Notes: generated by a model from the letters alone, not told the origin. Shown: positions 1 through 6,210, counted from the first letter of the stretch. The stretch is DNA of 6,210 bases from Marinilabiliales bacterium (GCA_002869465.1 PKSW01000146.1:1-6210), one strand, 5' to 3'. Numbers and translations: made by a program.

Positions 1-81
1 AAAATGAGCATTGCCCAAACAGAAAATCCTGCGGCTTATGAACGGGTTCAGTTCATGAAACATTTTTCTGGAATTGAATAA
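1..81 (+). CDS. C-terminal end of an unidentified upstream gene
   Basis: Reading frame 1 is open from the left edge to a TAA at 79-81 and gives 26 residues that end in the tail FMKHFSGIE. The reading is supported by its position: the frame closes 38 bases before the next gene on the same strand, which is the tight spacing seen elsewhere in the window. The segment is charged and aromatic, with no signal peptide, no membrane segment and no T9SS tail visible, so it resembles the end of a soluble protein rather than of an outer-membrane barrel. I do not recognise the family from so short a tail. An ATG at 4-6 lies in the same frame but is more likely internal, because the frame is already open before it. 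No terminator hairpin follows, so it may be co-transcribed with the gene at 120. Confidence 0.6.
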   Translation, partial: KMSIAQTENPAAYERVQFMKHFSGIE

Positions 82-119
82 AAAAAACTACATTTGGTTA
101 TAGGTAATATTGTTATAAT

Positions 120-1619
120 ATGCTTGTTCGAATTGTAGCCATTTATTTCTTTATGTGTTTAAGCTTTGGTTCGTCTGCTCAATTGATAAACCATTACTGG
201 ATGCAGAATTTCAATTCAACTTCTTCATTGATAGGGGGAGCTGTAGTTGCTGGAGATGGGGCCAACAGTTCTATTTACTATAATCCTGCTACAATTGTGG
301 AAATGGATAAAGGTTCTAATGTTTCGCTTGCTGCCAATTTATTCTCCTGGAATATTTATGATAATTATAACATACTGGGTACAGGAAACGACTTGAAAAC
401 ATCAACTTTTCAGGTTCAACCGCAATTTATTTCATTTACATATAAACCTAAAAAAGGTAATTTTAGTTATGCTTTCACAATTCTTACAAGGATAAAAGAA
501 GATGTAGAAACAAGCTATGCAAATTCTGAGTTATACGACATTCTGCCTAATATACCTGGTGAAGAAATTTATAACACCATTTTTGCCAATAGGAATAAAT
601 ATACCGATACTTGGGTCGGTTTCGGATTAGGTCAACAATTAACAAATCGGTTTAGTTATGGCGTAACACTTTTCGTATCAGGTTCAACATTAATATATCG
701 ATATGCATATTCTGCTAGTGCATATATTTATACCGATAGTACTGATAATAATTTAAATATTTCAAGTGTTTCTGAAAATGCGTATTCAGAGAGTTTTAAA
801 TTCGATCAATACAGAATCATTACTAAGTTAGGATTTGCTTACAAGGTGAATAATTGGAGATTTGGGATGGTTTTTACCCTTCCCAGTATAAATGTATTTA
901 CATCAGGCAGGGCTGCAACAAGAATACAGACGCAAATAAATATTCACGACTCCACCGGAATGCATATCCCAGATTTTGAAATATTTTCTGCACAAGAAGA
1001 TAAACAATTGATAGCAAATTATAAGTATCCATTTGCAGTTTCTTTTGGGTTTATAGGAACTTTTAAACAAGGATACCAGAAATTATATTTTTCGATGGAG
1101 TATTTTAACGGTATTAATCCTTATAAAATGATTAATGCTGAAATAGATCCTAACATAACAAGCCCTTCAGTTTATGAAAGTTTGCCCAACAAAGATTACC
1201 TCACTTATGCTTATAAGGCTGACCCTGTATTTAACTTTGTAATTGGATATAGCTGGAGATTGAGTGATAAATTCAAGTTTGTAAATGCGATACGAACCGA
1301 TTTTGCAAGTATTAGTAATATTGAGGCAGAAGATCTTGATGGGTACAATTACATGAAAATAGAGAATTTCAATATCTATCATTATAGTGCCGGAATAAAT
1401 TTTTATTTTAAAAAAAATAATGTGACCGCCGGTGCTCAATTCTCATATGGGGCAAAAAATAATATACCTCAAAGTGTGAATTTTAATGATCCAGAGGCGT
1501 ATAATTCTGAAACTAAAAATGCTTTGCTGGGGCCAATCCAAAATGATGCTTATTTGAGATATTATGGCATTAGTTTCTACATCAGCGCCACTTTAAACTT
1601 TTTTGATCAGGATAAATAA
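120..1619 (+). CDS. FadL/OmpP1-type outer-membrane beta-barrel protein
   Basis: The product is a 499-residue predicted outer-membrane channel, probably for small hydrophobic ligands if it acts like FadL; the substrate is unknown. Residues 1-20 form a Sec signal peptide (hydrophobic IVAIYFFMCL core) with a likely signal peptidase I site at A20/Q21. Residues 33-59 (a G-G-A-V-V-A-G-D stretch, then IYYNPATI) match the N-terminal signature of FadL/OmpP1 proteins, which have an alanine/glycine stretch followed by a YYNPA-like motif. The rest alternates polar and aromatic/hydrophobic residues as amphipathic beta strands do, and closes with a strand ending LNFF followed by DQDK. The length suits the FadL family, whose members are about 400-500 residues. 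The ATG at 120 is chosen because an in-frame TAA lies at 105-107 and the next ATG (residue 12) would destroy the signal peptide. There is no clear Shine-Dalgarno. PorV-like proteins share the NPA-type motif, but the length and the rest of the sequence do not suggest PorV. The barrel call is firm, the subfamily less so. Confidence 0.75.
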   Translation: MLVRIVAIYFFMCLSFGSSAQLINHYWMQNFNSTSSLIGGAVVAGDGANSSIYYNPATIVEMDKGSNVSLAANLFSWNIYDNYNILGTGNDLKTSTFQVQPQFISFTYKPKKGNFSYAFTILTRIKEDVETSYANSELYDILPNIPGEEIYNTIFANRNKYTDTWVGFGLGQQLTNRFSYGVTLFVSGSTLIYRYAYSASAYIYTDSTDNNLNISSVSENAYSESFKFDQYRIITKLGFAYKVNNWRFGMVFTLPSINVFTSGRAATRIQTQINIHDSTGMHIPDFEIFSAQEDKQLIANYKYPFAVSFGFIGTFKQGYQKLYFSMEYFNGINPYKMINAEIDPNITSPSVYESLPNKDYLTYAYKADPVFNFVIGYSWRLSDKFKFVNAIRTDFASISNIEAEDLDGYNYMKIENFNIYHYSAGINFYFKKNNVTAGAQFSYGAKNNIPQSVNFNDPEAYNSETKNALLGPIQNDAYLRYYGISFYISATLNFFDQDK

Positions 1620-1638
1620 TATTTTAAAACTATTTAAG

Positions 1639-1646
1639 TATTTTTG
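1639..1646 (+). promoter_or_regulatory. Bacteroidota-type -7 promoter element
   Basis: TATTTTTG is an exact match to the TAnnTTTG element read by the primary sigma factor of Bacteroidota. It lies in the 72-base gap between two genes, followed by a C-run, with the downstream ATG 45 bases further on, so a transcript would have a leader of roughly 40 bases. No good TTTG/TTG -33 element is present at the usual 17-23 base spacing; the nearest TTTG (1602-1605) is 33 bases away. It would drive the lipoprotein and small-barrel genes (1692-3026). Confidence 0.45.
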
Positions 1647-1691
1647 CCCCCACAAAATTAATGGACGTAGAATTTCATAAAAAAATAAGAA

Positions 1692-2393
1692 ATGAAGAAA
1701 TTAAGATTAAAACTATCTATTGCTTTTATTGCAATAATGGGTGTTATGCTGTTAGATGGGTGCTATCCCAGCGATGACTCTCTTACATACGAAGAAACTG
1801 ACATTACATTAACAGGCTACTATGATTCAGTTGACTTTACCAAGTTAAAAACGTATTATTTACCTGACACTGTTTTTCCTGTACGGGATGACACAACAGA
1901 CAAAAGTCCTGTACCAAACTCTGACTTGATTCTTAGTGATATTGAACAGAATATGTCAAATTATGGCTATACCAGGGTTTATTTTACTGATAATATGCAG
2001 GAAGATCCTGATTTGATGGTTGCGGTAGCTGCTATTTCAGTCACTACAGTATCCGTAGGTTGGTGGTATCCTTATTATCCCGGTTGGGGATGGGGTTGGG
2101 GCTGGTACAAAAAAGCACCCAGAGATACAGATTACTGGTATGGATATCCCGGCTATTATCCTCCCGGTTGGGGTTGGGGTGGTGTTCCGTATTACAGCAG
2201 TTACACAACAGGAACAATTTTAATGGAAATGAGTAATCCTGCTGACTATAGAGTAGTTGATAACGATACAGTTGTTCCTATGTACTGGGCGGGAGCTGTA
2301 TCTGGTGTATTAAGCGGGGGGTCAAATACATCTCGCATTACTGCTGGAATTAACCAGGCATTTCTTCAGTCACCATATTTAAAAACTAATTAG
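1692..2393 (+). CDS. DUF4136-type lipoprotein with Trp/Gly/Tyr-rich segment
   Basis: The product is a 233-residue lipoprotein of unknown biochemical function, probably anchored in the outer membrane. Residues 1-23 form a type II signal peptide with lipobox L-L-D-G-C and the lipidated cysteine at C24; the aspartate at -2 is unusual for that position. The mature N-terminus begins C-Y-P-S-D-D, which resembles the lipoprotein export signals (S-D-D type) that send Bacteroidota lipoproteins to the cell surface. The part after it, with YDSVDFTKLKTYYLPD (residues 44-59), a middle D-L-I-L-S-D-I-E-Q-N and D-P-D-L-M-V-A-V, follows the layout I know for DUF4136: an F-x-x-x-K-T-Y-Y-like start, then a helix, then a strand. 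Residues 124-168 form an extreme W/G/Y/P-rich insert, after which the fold resumes (GTILMEMSNP). The start is fixed by an in-frame TAA at 1686-1688 just before the ATG and by an A-rich leader. It probably shares a transcript with the barrel gene 24 bases downstream. Confidence 0.75.
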   Translation: MKKLRLKLSIAFIAIMGVMLLDGCYPSDDSLTYEETDITLTGYYDSVDFTKLKTYYLPDTVFPVRDDTTDKSPVPNSDLILSDIEQNMSNYGYTRVYFTDNMQEDPDLMVAVAAISVTTVSVGWWYPYYPGWGWGWGWYKKAPRDTDYWYGYPGYYPPGWGWGGVPYYSSYTTGTILMEMSNPADYRVVDNDTVVPMYWAGAVSGVLSGGSNTSRITAGINQAFLQSPYLKTN

Positions 2394-2417
2394 TATCAAT
2401 TCTTAAAAGCTGAAAAG

Positions 2418-3026
2418 ATGAAAAAAAGAAATATATTATTAACATTCATATTTGTTGTTACAATTTCTATCTCATCCTTCGCTCAAGGTGGAGGCATTTG
2501 GAACTTTAACTGGGATATAGGATTTCCAGTTGGCGAAACTTCTGATTTTATTGGGAAGGCTTCTTTACGTGGATTTGCCATTGAAGGACGGGGTTACGTT
2601 AGCGATCGATTATTAGTTGGTGGCCGTTTTGCATGGAATACATTTTACGAAAATGAAGGATGGGTTACGAATACCTTAGAAGATTATCCAACTGCAACTA
2701 TTCATGGTTATTCGAGAAATTATATGAATGTAATTCCGTTAATGCTCACCGGGCATTTCGAGTTTGGTTATGGTGCGGTATTACCTTATGTTGGTATAGG
2801 TGTTGGGACTTATTATATCGAAAGCCGGGATTATCTTGGCATCTATTATGTTGAAAATAACAACTGGCATTTTGGTGTCTATCCCGAAATTGGTGCTGTA
2901 ATTCCTTTTGGTAGTGGCAGTACTGCTTTTAATATCAATGCGAAATATAATTATGCGGCTAAAACAAAAGATGTAAATGCCCAAAGCTGGATAAGTCTCG
3001 GAGTTGGTCTTTCTTATATATTTTAG
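2418..3026 (+). CDS. small outer-membrane beta-barrel protein
   Basis: The 202-residue product is a predicted outer-membrane barrel of the small Bacteroidota type (OmpX/OmpA-barrel-like, about eight strands). Residues 1-22 form a Sec signal peptide with a likely cleavage at A22/Q23 (SSFA/Q). The mature part of about 180 residues alternates short amphipathic strands, for example RGFAIEGRGYV, RLLVGGRFAW, LPYVGIGVGTYY and HFGVYPEIGAVIPF. It ends in LGVGLSYIF, with a C-terminal phenylalanine as expected for a BAM-recognised last strand. Glycine and aromatic girdle residues are frequent. The leader is A-rich (GAAAAG directly before the ATG) and the gap to the lipoprotein gene is 24 bases with no terminator, so the two are probably co-transcribed and may act together at the outer membrane. 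A strong terminator follows the stop codon. No enzyme motif is visible; a PagP-like acyltransferase role cannot be argued from this sequence. Confidence 0.75.
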   Translation: MKKRNILLTFIFVVTISISSFAQGGGIWNFNWDIGFPVGETSDFIGKASLRGFAIEGRGYVSDRLLVGGRFAWNTFYENEGWVTNTLEDYPTATIHGYSRNYMNVIPLMLTGHFEFGYGAVLPYVGIGVGTYYIESRDYLGIYYVENNNWHFGVYPEIGAVIPFGSGSTAFNINAKYNYAAKTKDVNAQSWISLGVGLSYIF

Positions 3027-3048
3027 CATCCAATAAATAAAAAATAAC

Positions 3049-3097
3049 AATCCGGTAACATTTTTATTAAAATTGTGTTACCGGATTTTTTATTTTT
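3049..3097 (+). terminator. intrinsic terminator after the lipoprotein/small-barrel operon
   Basis: A perfect 12-base inverted repeat pairs 3049-3060 (AATCCGGTAACA) with 3076-3087 (TGTTACCGGATT) around an AT-rich 15-base loop. The descending arm runs into a T-tract (TTTTTTATTTTT, 3086-3097). It starts 22 bases after the stop of the small-barrel gene and is the clearest regulatory structure in the window. The opposite strand lacks an equally good T-tract, so it is read as working on the + strand. Confidence 0.88.
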
Positions 3098-3098
3098 A
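3091..3098 (+). promoter_or_regulatory. possible -7 promoter element overlapping the terminator T-tract
   Basis: TATTTTTA matches TAnnTTTG at all positions but the last. It lies 25 bases before the ATG at 3124, giving a short leader of perhaps 15-20 bases. A TTG at 3073-3075 is 15 bases upstream, a little close for a Bacteroidota -33 element. The argument is partly positional: the terminator just upstream means the next gene needs its own promoter in this short stretch or depends on read-through. The call is weak because T-rich tracts match this motif easily. Confidence 0.28.
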
Positions 3099-3123
3099 CC
3101 GATCCGAAACAAAAACGATCCTT

Positions 3124-4074
3124 ATGAATAAATTAATACTTTCTTTAGTAATTATCATCATACCTTTTATAACTATCCATGCTCAAACTCAATTTGACAA
3201 TGCCAGTTTTGAAGAATGGGAAGAAATTGGCTACGGCCCCACTATTATAGAACCTGTCGAATGGAGTTCTATTAAATCAAGTGATGATGCTACTATAAGC
3301 GGGCAGGCCCCACACGTGTGGGACAGAAGTGAGTTTGGCAATGCGCATACTGGTAATTATTCCGTTTATCTTCATACCGTTAGGGTATTTGGTATCAACG
3401 CTACAGGCACATTGGCCAATGGTAGATATCATGCTGAATTTAATATTAACAATGCATACACATTTACAGATACAGCCAATAGCCAATGGCACACAAAAAT
3501 ATCAGCCCGACCAGACAGTTTGATTGGATGGTATAAAGCCAAACCATCTGCGGGTGATTTTCCGACAGTTAAAGTAGTATTACATACTGGATATGCTGCA
3601 ATCTCGGCTCTCAGCGACACAACTTCATTTGTCGCATCGAATGTGATAAGTTTGCCAGAAGAAGATGTAACGGAGTGGACAAGATTTTCATTTCCATTGA
3701 ATTATCATAAAGATATTATGCCCGAATATGCATTGGTTATTCTAACTTCAAGCAATGGATTATCAGCTGTTGATGGCAGCGAAGCATGGTTTGATGATCT
3801 CGAGTTCATCTACAATAATGGAACAGGAGTCATTGAAAAAAATACAGATGAACTTGTTGTTTATAATTTTGATAACAATCTTTCGGTATTTTTGAACAGC
3901 AATCAAAATGATGATTTCAGCCTTTCAGTTTATAATATGCTTGGCAAACTTGTAATGGAAAATTCCGGAAAAAGTGGGCAAAAGAATATATACAATTTGA
4001 ATCTTCCGGGCGGAACTTATATAATTAGTGTAAGATATAATGGTAAAATCTTAACAAAAAAAATCGTACTGTAA
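3124..4074 (+). CDS. T9SS-secreted protein with PCMD/jelly-roll-like body and type A sorting domain
   Basis: The 316-residue product is predicted to be secreted or surface-bound by the type IX system. Residues 1-20 form a Sec signal peptide (site A20/Q21). The body, about residues 23-231, opens FDNASFEEWEE and contains SLIGWYKAKP (about 132-141), then VKVVLHTG, a W-T-R-F-S-F-P-L strand and a closing AWFDDLEFIY (221-230). This resembles jelly-roll, carbohydrate-binding-like modules of Bacteroidota such as PCMD, so glycan binding is an inference. Residues 245-316 form a Por-type tail: FSLSVYNMLGKLV, a NLPGGTYIISV strand and a final K-K-I-V-L, which directs T9SS export and cleavage. No catalytic motif is visible. 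The same frame extends back to a TTG at 3073, but that codon lies inside the terminator hairpin and would put 17 residues before the signal peptide, so the ATG at 3124 is preferred. A TonB-dependent receptor gene follows after 36 bases, suggesting shared transcription. Confidence 0.8.
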   Translation: MNKLILSLVIIIIPFITIHAQTQFDNASFEEWEEIGYGPTIIEPVEWSSIKSSDDATISGQAPHVWDRSEFGNAHTGNYSVYLHTVRVFGINATGTLANGRYHAEFNINNAYTFTDTANSQWHTKISARPDSLIGWYKAKPSAGDFPTVKVVLHTGYAAISALSDTTSFVASNVISLPEEDVTEWTRFSFPLNYHKDIMPEYALVILTSSNGLSAVDGSEAWFDDLEFIYNNGTGVIEKNTDELVVYNFDNNLSVFLNSNQNDDFSLSVYNMLGKLVMENSGKSGQKNIYNLNLPGGTYIISVRYNGKILTKKIVL

Positions 4075-4097
4075 TCTTTTTATAAAAGGGGTTTATC

Positions 4098-4101
4098 AGG
4101 A
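4098..4101 (+). promoter_or_regulatory. weak Shine-Dalgarno before the TonB-dependent receptor
   Basis: AGGA sits nine bases before the ATG at 4111. It is one of the few SD-like sequences in a window whose other genes have A-rich leaders, and it supports this start together with the signal peptide that follows. The 36-base gap contains only a short AT palindrome (around 4077-4087), too weak for a terminator. Confidence 0.35.
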
Positions 4102-4110
4102 AAACATCTT

Positions 4111-6210
4111 ATGCAACGCAAACACCTTTTGATCATCATTCTGATTCTTCTATTCCTTTCAGAATTATTTGCCCAGGATAATGGAATATTAACCGGAAGA
4201 ATTACTGATAAGGAAAATGGCGAACCTTTGGTAGGTGCCAACATCTATACTAAAAATAATTTAACTGTTGGCGCTGTATCTGATTTTAATGGACATTATT
4301 CCATTTCCTTGGCTCCGGGAGAATATTCATTTGTAATATCATTCACAGGAATGAAAATTGTAAACTCTCCTGTAACTGTTGTGAGCAATCAAACTACCAT
4401 TTTAAATCTAGAAATGGAGGCTTTTAGTACGCAATTTGAAGAAGTTGTTGTTAGAGCAGGTAGGTTTGATAAAGCATTGGAGGAACAAACAGCTTCTATT
4501 GAAGTAATGAAACCTCGGTTGATTGAAGCTAGAAACACCCGATCAGTTGAATCAATATTAGATTTAACCCCAGGGGTTACCATACTTGATGAGGAGCCTC
4601 AAATTAGGGGAGGTAGCGGATTTACATTTGGTGTTGGTTCAAAAGTCGGTGTATTCATTGATGATATTCCAATCATCACAGGTGATGCCGGCAAACCCGA
4701 CTGGGCATTAATTCCGGTAGAAAATATAAAACAAATTGAAGTGGTTAAAGGAGCTTCTTCTGTTTTGTCAGGTGCTTCAGCATTGAGCGGTGCGGTGTAT
4801 ATCCGCACGAATTATCCAGGTATAAAACCATTAACCAAAGTCCAATTATATTCCGGTTTTTATAGTCCGCCAAAATCCCCTGCTACACAATGGTGGAACG
4901 GTGTCGACTATTTAGCTGGAGCAAGTTTTTTACATTCAAGGCAACTTGGTGACGGGCATACTGACTTCGTAATTGCCGGTGTTGGTATGGTTGACAGGAG
5001 TTATCTTGGAGCACCGGAGGATGGTCCTTATGTAAATGACACGTCCAGTATCTCTGATAATGAGATGGTGAACAGGAGAGGTAGAGTCAATTTTAATTTA
5101 AGGAGAAGATCAAAAAAATATACAGGACTTAATTTCGGTATCAATGGAAATATGATGATGAAAAAGAGCAGTACCGTGTTTGCCTGGCAAGATGATACGG
5201 CTAACTTTTATCGTGGTTACCCTGGTGCCGTATTACTCGCTGATAATTTTACAATGTATTTAGATCCTTTTGTTAATTATTATACAAGTCTCGGTGTCAA
5301 ACACTCTTTTACAAACAGGATTCTTTATAGCGATACCAAAGCCAATAATAATCAAAGTAACAGTGCTTTAATGATCTTTAATCAGTATCAGTTCAGTAAA
5401 CAATTCAAGAACATTGGAGACCTGGATTTTATAGCGGGTCTTGTTAGCCAGTATACCGATTCTTATAGCAATATGTATTCTTCATCAGGATCGCCTTATA
5501 ATTATATTTGGAATGCTTCTCTATTTGTAGAATTGGAAAAGAAATTCGGGAATGCGCTGATTGTCTCGTTAGGGATGAGAATTGAGCATTTCAGGCTAAA
5601 CGACACCATCCGCGATACAAAACCTATATTAAGAGCGGGCACTTCATTAAAACTTGGTAAAGAAACCTATTTAAGAGCTTCAATAGGACAGGGATATCGT
5701 TTCCCTACAATAACAGAGCGCTATATTAGAACCAACGTTGGAAGCTTTGCTGTTTTTGACAATCCCGACCTGATACCAGAAACAAGCTGGAATGCTGAAG
5801 TAGGAGTTAAACAAGGCTTTAAATTCAGCAAGTTTTATGGATATTTTGATGCGGCAATTTTTTACCAGGAGTATAATAATACCATTGAATACCTTTTCGG
5901 GTTTTGGAATTTTGATTTTGCCCTTGCCGGTTTTAAATTTGTAAATACGGGCAGGTCAAAAGTTACAGGTATCGATATATCTTTGAATGGACAAGCTAAG
6001 ATTGGAAAGAATTTTGAAATATACACTATGTTCGGTTATACCTACGTTGAACCCGTTTCCCTCGACCCTAATTATGTTTTTGCTATTGACGACAGGGGAA
6101 TTGAATACAGCTATAATTCAACCAGTGTTGACTCATCGCAGAATATTCTCAAATATCGTTTCCTCCATACGGTCAAATTTGATATTGAATTTAATTATAA
6201 ATCATTTTCT
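4111..6210 (+). CDS. TonB-dependent outer-membrane receptor, 3' end beyond the window
   Basis: This is an outer-membrane active importer that takes energy from TonB-ExbBD; the ligand is unknown. The frame is open for exactly 700 codons to the right edge without a stop, so the C-terminal barrel strands are missing. Residues 1-21 are a Sec signal peptide (site A21/Q22). Residues 25-102 form a carboxypeptidase-D-regulatory-like domain (GRITDKENGEPLVGANIY, then a D-F-N-G-H-Y-S-I turn). F-E-E-V-V-V-R-A (109-116) is the probable TonB box. The plug spans about 126-233: VESILDLTPGV, QIRGGSGF, V-G-V-F-I-D-D-I-P, IEVVKGASSVLSGASALSGAVYIRT in pieces. From about 237 come barrel strands, including the typical GQGYRFPTITERY (526-538) and NPDLIPETSWNAEVG. 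The size and plug are like CirA/FepA/BtuB-type receptors rather than the roughly 1000-residue SusC class, and no SusD-like gene is seen. It lies 36 bases after the T9SS cargo gene and is probably co-transcribed with it. Confidence 0.88.
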   Translation, partial: MQRKHLLIIILILLFLSELFAQDNGILTGRITDKENGEPLVGANIYTKNNLTVGAVSDFNGHYSISLAPGEYSFVISFTGMKIVNSPVTVVSNQTTILNLEMEAFSTQFEEVVVRAGRFDKALEEQTASIEVMKPRLIEARNTRSVESILDLTPGVTILDEEPQIRGGSGFTFGVGSKVGVFIDDIPIITGDAGKPDWALIPVENIKQIEVVKGASSVLSGASALSGAVYIRTNYPGIKPLTKVQLYSGFYSPPKSPATQWWNGVDYLAGASFLHSRQLGDGHTDFVIAGVGMVDRSYLGAPEDGPYVNDTSSISDNEMVNRRGRVNFNLRRRSKKYTGLNFGINGNMMMKKSSTVFAWQDDTANFYRGYPGAVLLADNFTMYLDPFVNYYTSLGVKHSFTNRILYSDTKANNNQSNSALMIFNQYQFSKQFKNIGDLDFIAGLVSQYTDSYSNMYSSSGSPYNYIWNASLFVELEKKFGNALIVSLGMRIEHFRLNDTIRDTKPILRAGTSLKLGKETYLRASIGQGYRFPTITERYIRTNVGSFAVFDNPDLIPETSWNAEVGVKQGFKFSKFYGYFDAAIFYQEYNNTIEYLFGFWNFDFALAGFKFVNTGRSKVTGIDISLNGQAKIGKNFEIYTMFGYTYVEPVSLDPNYVFAIDDRGIEYSYNSTSVDSSQNILKYRFLHTVKFDIEFNYKSFS

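Noticed and set aside
114..119. TATAAT directly before the ATG at 120, looking like a -10 box.
   Set aside because: It touches the start codon, so a transcript from it would lack the gene's start, and Bacteroidota promoters use TAnnTTTG rather than TATAAT. The TAATATTG at 105-112 also lacks a properly spaced -33 element.
1167..1439. Antisense open frame within the FadL-type gene.
   Set aside because: It is opposite strong beta-barrel coding sequence, has low-complexity I/K/Y-rich composition, and shows no leader or family signature.
1661..1777. Short open frame (ATG at 1661, 38 codons) starting in the leader of the lipoprotein gene and overlapping its start.
   Set aside because: It is in a different frame, has no recognisable product, and its later codons simply re-read the signal-peptide region of the real gene. 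A regulatory upstream ORF is possible but unsupported.
2781..3050. Antisense open frame over the end of the small-barrel gene.
   Set aside because: It is a shadow of the real barrel coding frame and has no domain. It begins inside the terminator on the other strand.
3309..3322. Perfect 14-base palindrome CCCACACGTGTGGG inside the T9SS cargo gene.
   Set aside because: It is GC-rich in an AT-rich gene, but it encodes ordinary in-frame residues (A-P-H-V-W). About 0.4 perfect 14-base palindromes are expected by chance in a window of this size (6210/4^7), and there is no second copy. It could still be a protein-binding site, but nothing supports that.
3474..3487. Tandem AGCCAATAGCCAAT.
   Set aside because: Two copies of a 7-mer inside coding sequence are within chance and do not form an array.
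3277..3620. Several short open frames on both strands inside the T9SS cargo gene.
   Set aside because: They overlap a gene whose signal peptide, body and sorting tail are all in one frame; none has a recognisable motif.
4389..4808. Two antisense open frames inside the TonB receptor plug region.
   Set aside because: The + strand frame carries the conserved plug motifs throughout; the antisense products are Ser/Thr/Pro-rich by-products.

Overview
The window looks like AT-rich chromosome of a member of the Bacteroidota. Four things point there: a Por-type (T9SS type A) C-terminal sorting domain, a TonB-dependent receptor with the N-terminal carboxypeptidase-regulatory-like domain typical of this phylum, a lipoprotein with an S-D-D tract just after its lipid-bearing cysteine, and A-rich translation leaders with little Shine-Dalgarno sequence. 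The exact genus cannot be read from the sequence. I see no mobile element, tRNA, rRNA or CRISPR array.

All six genes are on the + strand and closely packed. (1) Positions 1-81 are the last 26 codons of an unidentified gene. (2) 120-1619 encodes a 499-residue outer-membrane beta-barrel of FadL/OmpP1 type. (3) 1692-2393 encodes a DUF4136-type lipoprotein with an extreme Trp/Gly/Tyr/Pro-rich segment. (4) 2418-3026, 24 bases downstream, encodes a small outer-membrane beta-barrel, so genes 3 and 4 form a probable two-gene operon. It has a -7-like promoter element in front (1639-1646) and a strong intrinsic terminator behind (3049-3097). (5) 3124-4074 encodes a secreted T9SS cargo protein with a jelly-roll/PCMD-like body. 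(6) 4111 to the right edge encodes the first 700 residues of a TonB-dependent receptor that is still open at the window end.

The shared theme is the cell envelope. All five interpretable products carry an export signal, and they are predicted to be three outer-membrane barrels, one (possibly surface-exposed) lipoprotein and one T9SS-secreted protein. The terminator at about 3050-3100 splits the window into two transcription units: the lipoprotein/small-barrel pair on the left, and the secreted-protein/TonB-receptor pair on the right. By analogy with other Bacteroidota outer-membrane uptake loci, the right-hand pair could be a surface ligand-capture and import module, but its substrate cannot be read from the window. 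No single clearly novel system is evident. The best leads are these two small envelope modules of unknown function.
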